The notes under the pieces are model-generated. The model saw nothing but the letters and a program-made list of their open reading frames with translations, was not told the DNA's origin and ran no database searches. Shown piece by piece: positions 36,575 through 46,238 of a DNA stretch of 47,772 nt. Numbering within the stretch: position 1 is the first letter of the stretch; each line of letters begins with the position of its first letter. Position numbers and translations under genes: made by a program. This stretch comes from an uncultured Nostocoides sp. (GTDB lineage Bacteria; Actinomycetota; Actinomycetes; Actinomycetales; Dermatophilaceae), in assembly GCA_937858995.1 (NCBI GenBank), contig CALLZC010000126.1, positions 1-47,772 on the forward strand, written 5' to 3'.

Positions 36575-36919
36575 CTAGCCGGTTGCCAGGCCGAGGACGA
36601 CCCCCGCGACGCCCAGGGTCAGGTTGAGGACGATATTGGCGAGCGCCCGGCCGGGCTGGCGCCCTTCCAGCAGCGCCACGCTCTCGCTGGCGAAGGTGCT
36701 GTATGTCGTCAGGGCCCCGCAGCCTCCCGTCCCCAGGAAGAGGGCGAGACGGCCGTCGGTATGGACCAGGACGACGCCCAGCAGGAACGAGCCGACGACA
36801 TTGACGACGAGGGTTCCCCACGGGAAGTCGCGGCCGATCAGGGCGGCGATCAGCCGGTCGCTCAGATAGCGCGCGAGCGCGCCCAGGGCGCCGCCGATGG
36901 CCACGATCAGGAGGGTCAT
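36575..36919 (-). CDS. crcB: CrcB/Fluc fluoride ion channel subunit 2
   Basis: 114 residues, four membrane helices. Fluc signatures are GGALGALARYLSD, the pore Asn in VVNVVGSFLLGVVL, and the Phe/Thr track TTYSTFASESVALL. The channel lets toxic fluoride leave the cell. Its ATG overlaps the upstream crcB stop by four bases. Gram-positive bacteria often carry such pairs, whose products form antiparallel heterodimers. Confidence 0.93.
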   Translation of the reverse strand: MTLLIVAIGGALGALARYLSDRLIAALIGRDFPWGTLVVNVVGSFLLGVVLVHTDGRLALFLGTGGCGALTTYSTFASESVALLEGRQPGRALANIVLNLTLGVAGVVLGLATG

Positions 36920-37410
36920 CGGCTGCTCCCCGGTGCCGCTCCCGGCAGGTCGCCGGACTCCGGGGGCGTCGGCAGCGGCCCGCCCAGGAGGTAGTGCATG
37001 CCGAGAACCCCCAGCCAACACGCCCCGATCGCCAGCGCTGGCGTCAGCACGAGATAGCTTGCTGCAGCGAGATATTCGCCAGCCTCGGCGAGGGCGCGGA
37101 CGTCATACGCAAAGGTGGAGAAGGTGGTGAAGCCGCCCAGGACACCGGTGCCGATCAGGGGCCGCAGTAGGCGGGGTGCCGGGCGCCGCAGCACCCAACA
37201 CACCAGCAGTCCCATGAGGAACGAACCGGCCACATTGACGATCAGGATGGTGCCGGCCGGCCCGCCCCAGCCGAGATCGAGCGCCGCGCCCAGCGAGTCC
37301 CACCCGGCCAGCCCGTGACGGGCGCTGGCGCCCAGGGCCCCGCCGATTCCCACCGCCACCAGAACCGGGGCATCCAGGCGCGCCGACGGCTGGCGCGGTG
37401 TGGACGGCAT
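36916..37410 (-). CDS. crcB: CrcB/Fluc fluoride ion channel subunit 1
   Basis: 164 residues, longer than its partner because of a 15-residue start and a Pro-rich C-terminal tail. It carries GGALGASARHGLAGW, VNVAGSFLMGLLVCW and GGFTTFSTFAYDVRAL, so pore Asn and Phe residues are kept. No fluoride riboswitch was recognised in the 150 bases upstream on this strand, which belong to the next gene. Confidence 0.93.
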   Translation of the reverse strand: MPSTPRQPSARLDAPVLVAVGIGGALGASARHGLAGWDSLGAALDLGWGGPAGTILIVNVAGSFLMGLLVCWVLRRPAPRLLRPLIGTGVLGGFTTFSTFAYDVRALAEAGEYLAAASYLVLTPALAIGACWLGVLGMHYLLGGPLPTPPESGDLPGAAPGSSR

Positions 37411-37430
37411 ACCCGTATCCTGCCTGCGCG

Positions 37431-39425
37431 TCAGAGATCCTGGGCGGCGGCCCCGGTGAACTGGGCCGCATAGAGACGCGCGAAGGCCCCTCCGGCCTCG
37501 AGCAGCTGTGCGTGGGTCCCCTGCTCGACGATGCGGCCCTCTTCCATGACGAGGATGAGATCGGCGTCGCGGATGGTGGAGAGGCGGTGGGCGATGACGA
37601 AACTCGTGCGCTCCTGGCGCAGTGCGTGCATCGCTTGCTGGACCAGGAGTTCGGTGCGGGTGTCGACCGAGGAGGTCGCCTCGTCGAGGATCAACAGTGC
37701 CGGCTCGGAGATGAAGGCCCGGGCGATGGTGAGCAGCTGCTTTTCGCCGGCGCTGACGTTGTCGGCCTCGGAGTCGAGCACCGTGTCGTAGCCCTCGGGG
37801 AGCGAGTGGACGAATCGATCCACATAGGTCGCGGCGGCAGCCGCTCGGACCTCGGCATCGCTGGCGCCGGGCTTGCCATAGGCGATGTTGTCGCGGATGG
37901 TGCCCTCGAACAGCCAGGTGTCCTGCAGCACCATCCCGATCTGATCCCGCAGCCCGCTGCGGGTCAGCCGGGCAATATCGACGCCATCGAGGGTAATCCG
38001 GCCTCCCTGGAGCTCATAGAACCGCATGATGAGGTTGACGAGGGTGGTCTTGCCGGCGCCGGTCGGACCGACGATGGCGACGGTCTGGCCGGGCTCGACC
38101 CTCAGGTTGAGGTGCTCGATGAGCGGCTGATCCGGCCGGTAGGCGAACGAGACGTCCTCGAAGGCCACCCGCCCGTGCGGGTGCGGCACCGTCGGCGCAT
38201 CGGCCGCGTCGGGCACCTGCTCGGGGGCATCGAGCAACTCGAAGACCCGCTCGGCGGATGCGACGCCGCTCTGCAGCAGGTTGGCCATCGAGGCGACCTG
38301 GGTGAGGGGCTGGGTGAACTGGCGCGAATACTGGATGAACGCCTGGACGTCACCGATGCTCATGCTGCCATTCGCGACCCGCAGCCCGCCGACCACCGCC
38401 ACCAGGACGTAGTTGAGATTACCGACGAACATCATCATCGGCATGATCAGCCCGGAGATGAACTGGGCGCCGAAGGTCGCCGCCCGCAACTCTTCATTGG
38501 TCTTGGCGAAGGCCGCCTCCACCTGCGGGCCGCGGCCGAAGACCTTCACCAGCCCGTGTCCGGTGAAGGTCTCCTCGACGATCGCGTTGACCTCGCCGGT
38601 CGAGGCCCACTGTTGGACGAAGTGCGCTTGCGAGCGCTTGCCGATCACTGCCGTGATCGCGATGGACACCGGGATAGTGACCAGGGCGATGAGCGCCAGC
38701 AGGGGCGATACCCAGATCATCATGGCCACCATCGCGATGACCGTGAGCAGGCTGGTGACCAGTTGGCTCAGGGTCTGTTGGAGGCTTTGCCCGATGTTGT
38801 CGACGTCGTTGGTGACCCGGGAGAGCAGTTCGCCGCGCGGCTGCGAGTCCACATACGCCAGCGGCAACCGGGCCAGTTTGGCCGCGACCGCCTGGCGCAG
38901 CCGATAGACGGCGCCGTTGACCACGTGAACGATGATCCGCGCCTGCACCCAGGAGAGCAGGCTCGCGACGGCATACAAGGCCAAGACGAGCAGCAAGACC
39001 CGGCCGAGGGCGTCGAAGTCGATGCCCGCCCCGGCCACGAAGTGGTCCATCGCCGCGACGACCGCTGCGAACTGGCCGTCGCCGCGGGCGCGCAGCACGG
39101 CCACGGCCTGCTCCTGCGTGAGTCCTTCGGGGAACTTGCGCCCCGCCCAGCCGTCGAACACCAGGTCGGTGGCCTGCCCGAGGATCTTGGGGCCGAGCGC
39201 ATTGAGGACCACCGAGACGACGGCGAAGGCGAGGGCCAGCCACAACAGCGGGCGGTCGCGGCCGAGCAGCCCGAGCAGGCGGCGGGCGGAGGGGCCGAAG
39301 TTCTGCGATTTCTCGCCCGGCTGGCCCATCCGCATGTGCGGTGGGCCGCTGCGGTGAGCCGCTCCGGCGGCACCCCGTCGCTCCTGGGCGGCCTTCTCCT
39401 CGGCGCTGAGTATGCGGTCGCTCAT
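37431..39425 (-). CDS. ABC exporter half-transporter with functional ATP site (TM288-like)
   Basis: 664 residues: a charged N-terminal extension of about 55 residues, six membrane helices to about residue 400, then the nucleotide-binding domain. Walker A is GPTGAGKTT with Lys459, and Walker B LLILDEATSSVD keeps the catalytic Glu. Its signature motif reads VSAGEKQ instead of LSGGQ. Heterodimeric exporters pair one complete and one degenerate site, and the partner gene upstream fits this exactly. It starts inside the partner's stop codon (four-base ATGA overlap). Substrate unknown; related pumps export drugs or lipids. Confidence 0.93.
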   Translation of the reverse strand: MSDRILSAEEKAAQERRGAAGAAHRSGPPHMRMGQPGEKSQNFGPSARRLLGLLGRDRPLLWLALAFAVVSVVLNALGPKILGQATDLVFDGWAGRKFPEGLTQEQAVAVLRARGDGQFAAVVAAMDHFVAGAGIDFDALGRVLLLVLALYAVASLLSWVQARIIVHVVNGAVYRLRQAVAAKLARLPLAYVDSQPRGELLSRVTNDVDNIGQSLQQTLSQLVTSLLTVIAMVAMMIWVSPLLALIALVTIPVSIAITAVIGKRSQAHFVQQWASTGEVNAIVEETFTGHGLVKVFGRGPQVEAAFAKTNEELRAATFGAQFISGLIMPMMMFVGNLNYVLVAVVGGLRVANGSMSIGDVQAFIQYSRQFTQPLTQVASMANLLQSGVASAERVFELLDAPEQVPDAADAPTVPHPHGRVAFEDVSFAYRPDQPLIEHLNLRVEPGQTVAIVGPTGAGKTTLVNLIMRFYELQGGRITLDGVDIARLTRSGLRDQIGMVLQDTWLFEGTIRDNIAYGKPGASDAEVRAAAAATYVDRFVHSLPEGYDTVLDSEADNVSAGEKQLLTIARAFISEPALLILDEATSSVDTRTELLVQQAMHALRQERTSFVIAHRLSTIRDADLILVMEEGRIVEQGTHAQLLEAGGAFARLYAAQFTGAAAQDL

Positions 39426-41158
39426 GCCGCGCTCGCCTCACTCAGTGCCTGCGATGCCACGATCTGCGCGTAGGTCGGGCAGTTCTCCAGCAGGTCCGGA
39501 TGCCGGCCGGCCCCCACCACCCGGCCGTCCTCCAAGACGATGATCTGATCCGCGTCGATGATCGTCGAGACGCGTTGGGCGACGACGATGATCGTGGCGT
39601 CGCGGGTGACCGGCCCCAGGGCCGCCCGCAGTCGGGCGTCGGTTGCGACGTCGAGCGCCGAGAAGGCGTCGTCGAAGAGATAGACCGCCGGGCGTCGCAC
39701 GAGTGCGCGGGCGATGGCCAGCCGCTGCCGCTGACCGCCGGACACGTTCGTCCCGCCCTGGCTGATCGGGGCCGCAAGGCCCTCCGGCATCGCCCGCACG
39801 AAGTCTTCGGCTTGGGCGACCCGCAAGGCCTGCCACAACTGCTCGTCGGTGGCGTCGGGGTCGCCGTAGCGCAGATTGCTCGCGACCGTGCCGCTGAACA
39901 GGAAGGGCTTCTGCGGGATCAGCCCGATGCGGCTCCACAGGTCCGCGAGCGCGACCTGCCGCACGTCGTGGCCGCCGAGACGCACGGCGCCGGCCGTGAC
40001 GTCATACAGCCGGGGCACCAAGTTGACGAGCGTGGACTTGCCCGAACCGGTGGAGCCGATGATCGCGGTGGTCCGCCCGGGCTCGGCCACGAACCTCAGA
40101 GCGCACAGCACCGGCTGCTCCGCCCCGGGATAGGCGAAGTCGACGCCGTCGAAAGCGAGCGTCAACGGGCCGTCGGGCAGCGGCCTCGGGTCGAGGGTCT
40201 CGCTCACGCTGGAGGCGGTGTCGAGAACTTCGGTGATGCGCCCGGCCGAGACAGCCGCCCGCGGGATCATCATCGACATCATGGTCCCGAACATCACCGA
40301 CATCAGGATCTGCATGAGGTATTGCATGAAGGCGGTCAGCTCACCGACCTCCATGGCGCCGGCCTCGACGCGTTGGGCGCCAAACCACCACACGGCCACG
40401 CTGGCGGCATTGAAGACGAACATCACCAGCGGGAACACCCGCGAGAAGAGCCTGCCAACGGCGACCGCGGTCTCGGTATAGGTCGTGTTGGCGACGTCGA
40501 AACGTTCGGCTTCGACGTCTTCGCGCACGAAGGCCCGCACGACCCGGATCCCGGTGATTTGCTCGCGCAGGATGCGGTTGACCGTGTCAACGCTTTCTTG
40601 CATCCGACGAAACCACGGCAGCATGCGCACCACGATGGCGCCGACGATCACGCCGAGCAGCGGCACGGCCACGGCCACCAGCCAGGACAGCCCGACATCC
40701 TCGCGCAGCGCCATGACGATGCCACCGATCATCATGATGGGGATCGAGACCATGAACATCAGGCCCATGTTGACCACGAGTTGGACCTGCTGAACGTCGT
40801 TGGTGTTGCGCGAGATGAGCGTGGGCGCACCGAAGCGGGTCACCTCCTGGGCGGAGAAGCCGCCCACCCGCGTGAAGACCTCGCGCCGCAGATCGCGTGC
40901 CATCCCCGCGGAGGTGGCGGACGCATGGCGCGCCACGGCCACGGTGGCGATGATGTTGATGAGCGAGACGACCAGCATGATCGCGCCGAGCCGCAGGATC
41001 TGCGCCGTATCACCCTGGGCCACACCGTCGTCGATGACCTGACCGTTGAGCGAGGGCAGGTACAGCGCGGTGATCGTGGCGACGAACTGCAGGAGCACGA
41101 TCACGGCGACGGCGCCGCCATACGGCCCGAGATGAGAGCGGATCAGTCGCCACAACAT
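39422..41158 (-). CDS. ABC exporter half-transporter with degenerate ATP site (TM287-like)
   Basis: 578 residues from ATG 41158. The frame is open further upstream, but MLWRLIRSHLGPYGG is the usual beginning. Six membrane helices are followed by the ATPase domain: Walker A GSTGSGKST with Lys374, canonical signature VSGGQRQRLAIARAL, and Walker B YLFDDAFSALD, where Asp497 takes the place of the catalytic Glu. This is the degenerate member of a heterodimeric pump, with its partner immediately downstream. It is divergent from the DUF294 gene across 166 bp; that gap holds the palindrome CTGGGGCCCCAG (41242-41253) and no other signal. Confidence 0.93.
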   Translation of the reverse strand: MLWRLIRSHLGPYGGAVAVIVLLQFVATITALYLPSLNGQVIDDGVAQGDTAQILRLGAIMLVVSLINIIATVAVARHASATSAGMARDLRREVFTRVGGFSAQEVTRFGAPTLISRNTNDVQQVQLVVNMGLMFMVSIPIMMIGGIVMALREDVGLSWLVAVAVPLLGVIVGAIVVRMLPWFRRMQESVDTVNRILREQITGIRVVRAFVREDVEAERFDVANTTYTETAVAVGRLFSRVFPLVMFVFNAASVAVWWFGAQRVEAGAMEVGELTAFMQYLMQILMSVMFGTMMSMMIPRAAVSAGRITEVLDTASSVSETLDPRPLPDGPLTLAFDGVDFAYPGAEQPVLCALRFVAEPGRTTAIIGSTGSGKSTLVNLVPRLYDVTAGAVRLGGHDVRQVALADLWSRIGLIPQKPFLFSGTVASNLRYGDPDATDEQLWQALRVAQAEDFVRAMPEGLAAPISQGGTNVSGGQRQRLAIARALVRRPAVYLFDDAFSALDVATDARLRAALGPVTRDATIIVVAQRVSTIIDADQIIVLEDGRVVGAGRHPDLLENCPTYAQIVASQALSEASAA

Positions 41159-41324
41159 GGCAGGCACTGCTCCCTTCGGGCCCGAGGCTGGGCCAGGTCG
41201 GTGATCGGCGAAGTGGCGGGACCCCTCAGTGTGGTCGATTGCTGGGGCCCCAGGCCCACCAATCTTCCACGATCCGTCGGGTGCAGTGGGTGCCGCCGTC
41301 GCGGGACGCGGCAGGATGGACCTC

Positions 41325-43193
41325 ATGGCTCTGGATGTCGAACTGGCCGAGATCCGCGACTTCCTCGCGGGCTACCCGCCCTTCGATGACCTGCCGCCGG
41401 GGGCGCTCGGCCCGGTCGTGCGACGGCTGAGCGTCGAGTACTTCCGCCGAGGCACGGTGATCATGGCGCCGGGTCGCGACAATACCCGCCTGTATGTCGT
41501 GCGCTCCGGAGCCGTGGAGATCCGCGACGCGGTGGGGGCGCTGGTCGACCGCGGCGATGCGGGCACCTCTTTTGGCGCCACCACACTCCTGCGCGGCAAT
41601 CCGTCCACCCTCTCGGTTGTCGCCCTCGAGGACACGCTCGCGCTGGTCATGGACGCCGACACCTTCGCCGAGCTGTGCACGTCATACCCCGTCTTCGATG
41701 AGTTCTTCGACGCGCAGCGGGCCGAACGGATGGCTGGGGCCTTGGCGGCCCAGCAGGCCAGTGTCAGCGGCTCGGCGATCCTCAAGACCCGGATGCGCGA
41801 TCTGCTGCGCGTGCCACCGGTCACGGTCGCGCTCGACGTCAGCATCCGGGAGGCCGCCGCCGAGATGTCGGCGCGCGGGGTTTCAGCGCTGCTCGTGATG
41901 GACGGCGAGCGGCTGGCCGGCATCGTGACCGATCGCGACCTGCGCAACCGGGTGCTCGCGGCGGGTCGGGATCCGGGAGAAGCGGTCGCGGAGGTGATGA
42001 CTCGCGACCCGGTAACGGCTCGGGCCGATGGGTTGGCGTTCGAGGCGCTGCTGGAGATGGTGGCCCGCAATATCCACCATCTGCCGTTGCTGGCGGGGGA
42101 GCAGGTGGTGGGCGTCGTTACGACGACCGACCTGATGCGGCTGGAGCAGGCCAATCCGGTCTATCTCGCGGGCGACATCGCCAAGCAGGCAGACAGTGCT
42201 GGGGTCGCGGCGGCCGCTGCCCGGCTGCCTCAGGTGGTCGAGTCTCTCGTGGCGCAGGATGCCAGCGCCGCCGACATGGGCCGGATCGTCACCTCGGTCG
42301 GGGATGCCGTCGAGCGGCGGCTCATCGCGTTGGCCCACGAGCGGTTGGGGCCTGCCCCCGTGCCGTATTGCTGGGTGACGCTCGGCAGCCGGGCGCGGCT
42401 GGAGCAGGCGTTGGCGGCCGACCAGGACAATGCCCTGATCATCGACGACAGCGCCGGGCCGGACGACCTGCGCTATTTCGAACAGCTCGCCGAGCTGGTC
42501 ACCGGCGATCTCGTCGAGGCGGGATACCCGCGCTGCGCCGGGGGTGTCATGGCCACCAACGCGCAGTGGCGGCTACGACTGCGGCAATGGCATGCCGTCT
42601 TCCACGAGTGGCTGAGCGCGCCGGTGCCGGATGCCATCCTGCGGGCGAGCATCTTCTTCGACATGCGTCCCGTCGCCGGTGATGTGCGCCTGCATGGCGA
42701 ACTCTCGGGCATGGTCCGCGAACAGGCGCCCACCTCCGCTCGGTTCCTGTCTCACCTGGCGGGGGCGGCGGTGGCTGGTTCCCCGCCGATCGGCTTCTTC
42801 CGCGGATTCGTCGTGGAGAAGGAGGGGGACCACAAGGACACCCTCGACATCAAACGCGGCGGGATCGGGGCGGTGGTCGACCTGGCGCGCGTCCACGCTC
42901 TTGCCTTGGGCGTGGGTGCCACCAACACCGACGACCGGCTCGCCGCCGCGCTGGCCGCCGGAGTCATGGACGCTGGCCGGGGGGCGGACCTGCGAGACGC
43001 CTTCGAGTTCATCTCCTATGTGCGCCTGCGTCACCAGGCCGCGGCGGTCCGGGCCGGTCTGCCACCCGACAACCATGTGCGCCCCGATGAGCTGAGTTCA
43101 TTCGACAAGCGCCATCTGCGCGAGGCCTTCGCGATCGTCCGGTCCGCGCAGTCGACGCTGGGTGCCGTCTATGGCACGGGGAAACTCGGCTGA
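41325..43193 (+). CDS. Cyclic-nucleotide-binding, CBS and DUF294 nucleotidyltransferase-like protein
   Basis: 622 residues from ATG 41325 (AGGA eight bases upstream). Domains in order: cNMP-binding barrel (about 25-130, YFRRGTVIMAPGRDNTRLYVVRSG), two CBS domains (about 155-275, AAAEMSARGVSALLVMDGERLAGIVTDRDL and the HHLPLLAGEQVVGVVTTTDL copy), DUF294 nucleotidyltransferase fold (about 300-440, VTLGSRARLEQALAADQDNALI) and a C-terminal helical domain. Canonical members have GSEGRxEQ; here GSRARLEQ. The protein probably integrates nucleotide levels and modifies or signals to a partner, but no substrate is established. The exonuclease gene starts within its stop codon (TGATG). Confidence 0.9.
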   Translation: MALDVELAEIRDFLAGYPPFDDLPPGALGPVVRRLSVEYFRRGTVIMAPGRDNTRLYVVRSGAVEIRDAVGALVDRGDAGTSFGATTLLRGNPSTLSVVALEDTLALVMDADTFAELCTSYPVFDEFFDAQRAERMAGALAAQQASVSGSAILKTRMRDLLRVPPVTVALDVSIREAAAEMSARGVSALLVMDGERLAGIVTDRDLRNRVLAAGRDPGEAVAEVMTRDPVTARADGLAFEALLEMVARNIHHLPLLAGEQVVGVVTTTDLMRLEQANPVYLAGDIAKQADSAGVAAAAARLPQVVESLVAQDASAADMGRIVTSVGDAVERRLIALAHERLGPAPVPYCWVTLGSRARLEQALAADQDNALIIDDSAGPDDLRYFEQLAELVTGDLVEAGYPRCAGGVMATNAQWRLRLRQWHAVFHEWLSAPVPDAILRASIFFDMRPVAGDVRLHGELSGMVREQAPTSARFLSHLAGAAVAGSPPIGFFRGFVVEKEGDHKDTLDIKRGGIGAVVDLARVHALALGVGATNTDDRLAAALAAGVMDAGRGADLRDAFEFISYVRLRHQAAAVRAGLPPDNHVRPDELSSFDKRHLREAFAIVRSAQSTLGAVYGTGKLG

Positions 43194-43903
43194 TGCGGCT
43201 GCCGGGTCCGTTCGGTCGTGAGGCGGCGGAGCGTCGTGGCCTGGCGCGACTGGCCGCGGCTGCCAGCGCCGGGCCGGCGCGGGAGTATGCGGTGACCGGG
43301 CTCCCCGCGGAGTCGACACCCGCTGGCGAGCTGCGACTGCTCGCGGTCGACATCGAGACCACAGGTCTCGACGCCCGGGTCGACCAGATCCTCAGCCTCG
43401 GTTTCGTCCCGGTGGATGGGTATGGCGTGCAGCTCGCCGGCGCGCGGCACATCCACGTGCGCCCGAGAGAGGGGCACGCCGGTGTCGGTGCCAGCGCGGC
43501 GATCCACGGGTTGACCGACGACCAGGTCGCCGGGGGGATCGCTCCCGCGGAGGCGCTGGACCTGCTCTTCGAGGCCCTCACCGGGCGCGTGCTGCTCGCC
43601 CACTATGCGGCGATCGAGGTGGGCTTCCTTGGCGCGCTGTGCCGCGCGGCATACGGCTGTGATCTGCCCGTACGCACGGTGGACACCCTGGAGTTGGGTC
43701 GCCGCCAACTGCCCGCCCATCGCGAACCCGCTCCGGGGGCGCTGCGGCTGTGGTCCCTGCGCACCCGCTTCGGGCTTCCGGTGTATGCCGCGCACAATGC
43801 CCTGCTCGACGCCCTCGCCTGCGCCGAGCTCTATCTGGCTCAGGTGGCCGAGCTGGAGAGCGCGAGCGCCACGGCCGTGACGCTGGGCGCGCTTGCGCGC
43901 TGA
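43193..43903 (+). CDS. DEDDh 3'-5' exonuclease (DnaQ-like)
   Basis: 236 residues. Exo I is LLAVDIETTGLD with Asp53 and Glu55; Exo II lies around LLAHYAAIEVGFL; Exo III is His201-x4-Asp206 in HNALLDALACAELY. HGLTDDQ is the usual loop after the first strand pair. The protein resembles the polymerase III epsilon subunit domain but is a separate small enzyme. The one-base overlap with the DUF294 gene shows strict translational coupling; the same gene pair occurs elsewhere in bacteria, which suggests that both act in one nucleotide-related process. The 139 bp after it hold nothing recognisable. Confidence 0.9.
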   Translation: MRLPGPFGREAAERRGLARLAAAASAGPAREYAVTGLPAESTPAGELRLLAVDIETTGLDARVDQILSLGFVPVDGYGVQLAGARHIHVRPREGHAGVGASAAIHGLTDDQVAGGIAPAEALDLLFEALTGRVLLAHYAAIEVGFLGALCRAAYGCDLPVRTVDTLELGRRQLPAHREPAPGALRLWSLRTRFGLPVYAAHNALLDALACAELYLAQVAELESASATAVTLGALAR

Positions 43904-44042
43904 CGGCTGGACGTGTCAGGTAGGCCGGAGGTGGTTGCGCGGCCTGTGGCTGTGCAGCCTGGCGCCGATCTGCATCTACGCTTCGGGGAGCCCTAGGGGG
44001 GCATCCCTTCGTCCGAGCGACTTGTGCAGCGGGAGATGATCA

Positions 44043-46112
44043 ATGGCCGCGAGGTCCAGAACAGAGGCGCCGGTGGCTCCGTCGGCGCTCCCGGTGTCTT
44101 CCAGCTCGTCGCGACGCCTCGACGTTCAGGGGTTGCGGGCCATCGCCGTGCTTATGGTCATTGCCTTCCACGCCAAGCTGCCGCTGCCGGGCGGTTTTGT
44201 GGGGGTTGATGTCTTCTTCGTGATCTCTGGCTTCGTCATCACCTCGATGCTTCTCAGGGAACACGCGCGGTCGGGTCGCATTGATTTGAAGCGTTTCTAT
44301 ATCCGCCGCTTCAAGCGACTCACGCCGGCACTCGCGGTGATGGTCGTCATCACTTTGGTCGCCTCCACGCTTCTGTCGTCGCCGCTCGGCCCCCAACAAA
44401 ACACTGCTCTCACGGGCCTGGGCGCCATCGCGTTGATCGCAAATCTCGTGATCGCACAGACCTCCGGTGGCTACTTCGACGCTCCGGCGGCAACGAACGC
44501 CCTTCTGCACACCTGGTCCCTGTCCGTCGAAGAGCAATTCTATTTGGTGTTTCCGGTGCTCCTGATCGTCTCTCTGCGATTCGCCCGACGTCGCCCGTGG
44601 GCCCCGGCAGGGGTTGTTGCCGTTGTTGGACTGGTTTCCTTCGTCGCGGCAGTTGCCGGGTCGCGCGGTGTTTCTGTCTCCAACTCAATGCTCCTAGCCG
44701 CTCTGAATCTCATTCTGGGCTTCTACAGTCCCGTCACGCGGGCGTGGGAGTTTGCCGCCGGCTGTCTCCTGGCACTGGGTGGCCGCGCCGTGTGGGGCCG
44801 TCCGAGTAGGGCCCTCTCGGGCCTTCTTGGCGTGATTGGCGTCATCGGATTGGGCACTTCGGCCTTCGCCATCGATGACAGAACACCGTTCCCGGGGCTG
44901 TGGACGCTCCTACCGGTGCTGGGCACGAGCCTCGTCATCCTGGCCGGATCCAGTCGCAACCTCGTGACGCGTTTGCTCGGCAGCCGCACCCTCGTGTGGG
45001 TCGGCGACCTGTCGTACTCCTGGTACCTGTGGCATTGGCCCTTCATCGTTTTCGCGGCGGAGATCTGGCCCACGAGGCCGGGGGTTCTCGTGGCGGCTGG
45101 TGTCGTGGCTATCGCTCCTGCCTACGCGTCGTACCGATGGGTTGAGGAACCGCTGCGGCGGATGCCGACCGAGGGACTGCGTCCGGTGCGGTGGGTGGCG
45201 ACCCTTACGGTGCCCGTGGTCGCCGTGAGCCTCGGGTTGTTGGTGGCAACCCACCTGGGGTTCGGGTCGCCAACCATCCGGAACCTTCAGGATGCTGCGC
45301 TGATTCAGCATGCCGGCGAGCGAGCCGGGTGTGACCGAATCGAGCCGCTCTCCACTCGTACGGCGCTCAAATGCACATGGAATAGCCCGGCTCCGGGAGC
45401 AAACGTCTATTTAGTCGGCGATTCGCATGCCGATCACTATAGCGAGGCGGTCATCGGGGCCGCAGAGATGCTCAATCGACCCGTGGTCATCTCGACCCTG
45501 AGCAACTGTCCCTTCTTGACTGGCTTCTTTGCGCGACTCGAAGCCGATTGGTCGGTAAATAGCCGATGCCGCGCACACACTCGAGATAGTTTGGCCTATC
45601 TGACATCTCAGCCAAGCGGCACGGTGATCATCAGCAATACCGATCAGATGTGGATTTCAGTCAAGACGGCCTTGGGGGTCGATGAGAACACTGCCCGACA
45701 GGCGCGCAGCGAACAGCGAGAGGTCCTTGAAGTGCTGCTGACGGAAACGGTCAGGACCCTGCAATCCGCCCAACATGACGTCGTGCTCGTGCAGGACATC
45801 CCGATGCGCCCAGGAAAGTATGCGTTCCAGCCAGCCACCTGCTCTGTTCGGGATCTGTTGCGCGGCCCGCATACCTGCGGTGCTGACATGCCGCTGGCCG
45901 TGGTCGAGCCGCAACAGCAGCCCGTCCGCGACGTCCTCGCGGCGGTGGCGCGAGCGACCGGCGCACGCATCATTGATCCAGTTCCGCATATGTGCCCTGA
46001 CGGCACCTGCCAGATCGTGTCGGACGGCCTCGTGCGAATGCGTGATCCCGGGCATATCTCCAACGCGCAAAGCGAAGCCTTATCCGAGACATTCACGCGG
46101 GCTATCGGCTAA
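44043..46112 (+). CDS. OafA-type acyltransferase with C-terminal SGNH domain
   Basis: 689 residues. The N-terminal acyltransferase-3 domain starts RRLDVQGLRAIAVLMVIAFHA, with catalytic His43, and has ten or more helices including GGFVGVDVFFVISGFVIT and LLHTWSLSVEEQFYLVFPVLL. After about residue 400 comes an extracytoplasmic SGNH esterase-like domain: block I YLVGDSHADHY with Ser461 and block V Asp668-Pro-Gly-His671. Such proteins move acetyl or other acyl groups onto surface polysaccharides or peptidoglycan. Base composition is visibly less GC-rich here than in neighbours, suggesting transfer. GGGAG lies upstream of ATG 44043. Confidence 0.92.
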   Translation: MAARSRTEAPVAPSALPVSSSSSRRLDVQGLRAIAVLMVIAFHAKLPLPGGFVGVDVFFVISGFVITSMLLREHARSGRIDLKRFYIRRFKRLTPALAVMVVITLVASTLLSSPLGPQQNTALTGLGAIALIANLVIAQTSGGYFDAPAATNALLHTWSLSVEEQFYLVFPVLLIVSLRFARRRPWAPAGVVAVVGLVSFVAAVAGSRGVSVSNSMLLAALNLILGFYSPVTRAWEFAAGCLLALGGRAVWGRPSRALSGLLGVIGVIGLGTSAFAIDDRTPFPGLWTLLPVLGTSLVILAGSSRNLVTRLLGSRTLVWVGDLSYSWYLWHWPFIVFAAEIWPTRPGVLVAAGVVAIAPAYASYRWVEEPLRRMPTEGLRPVRWVATLTVPVVAVSLGLLVATHLGFGSPTIRNLQDAALIQHAGERAGCDRIEPLSTRTALKCTWNSPAPGANVYLVGDSHADHYSEAVIGAAEMLNRPVVISTLSNCPFLTGFFARLEADWSVNSRCRAHTRDSLAYLTSQPSGTVIISNTDQMWISVKTALGVDENTARQARSEQREVLEVLLTETVRTLQSAQHDVVLVQDIPMRPGKYAFQPATCSVRDLLRGPHTCGADMPLAVVEPQQQPVRDVLAAVARATGARIIDPVPHMCPDGTCQIVSDGLVRMRDPGHISNAQSEALSETFTRAIG

Positions 46113-46238
46113 ACCTGCTCGCGTCGCGGACTTGGGGGGCCATATCGCATCCCGGCGATTCAAGGCCCGCCGCTGGTTCGCCAACTGGCGCGTTTGGCCC
46201 TACGATCGGAGCCTCCCGGCTGTCGAGGAGTTGTTGTC

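Noticed and set aside
36919..37430. Fluoride riboswitch before the crcB pair
   Set aside because: Only about 20 bases separate the first crcB from the upstream ABC gene, and no pseudoknot-like sequence was recognised.
41242..41253. CTGGGGCCCCAG palindrome between exporter and DUF294 genes
   Set aside because: A 12-bp GC palindrome is not rare in such DNA, and no promoter element or second copy lies near it.
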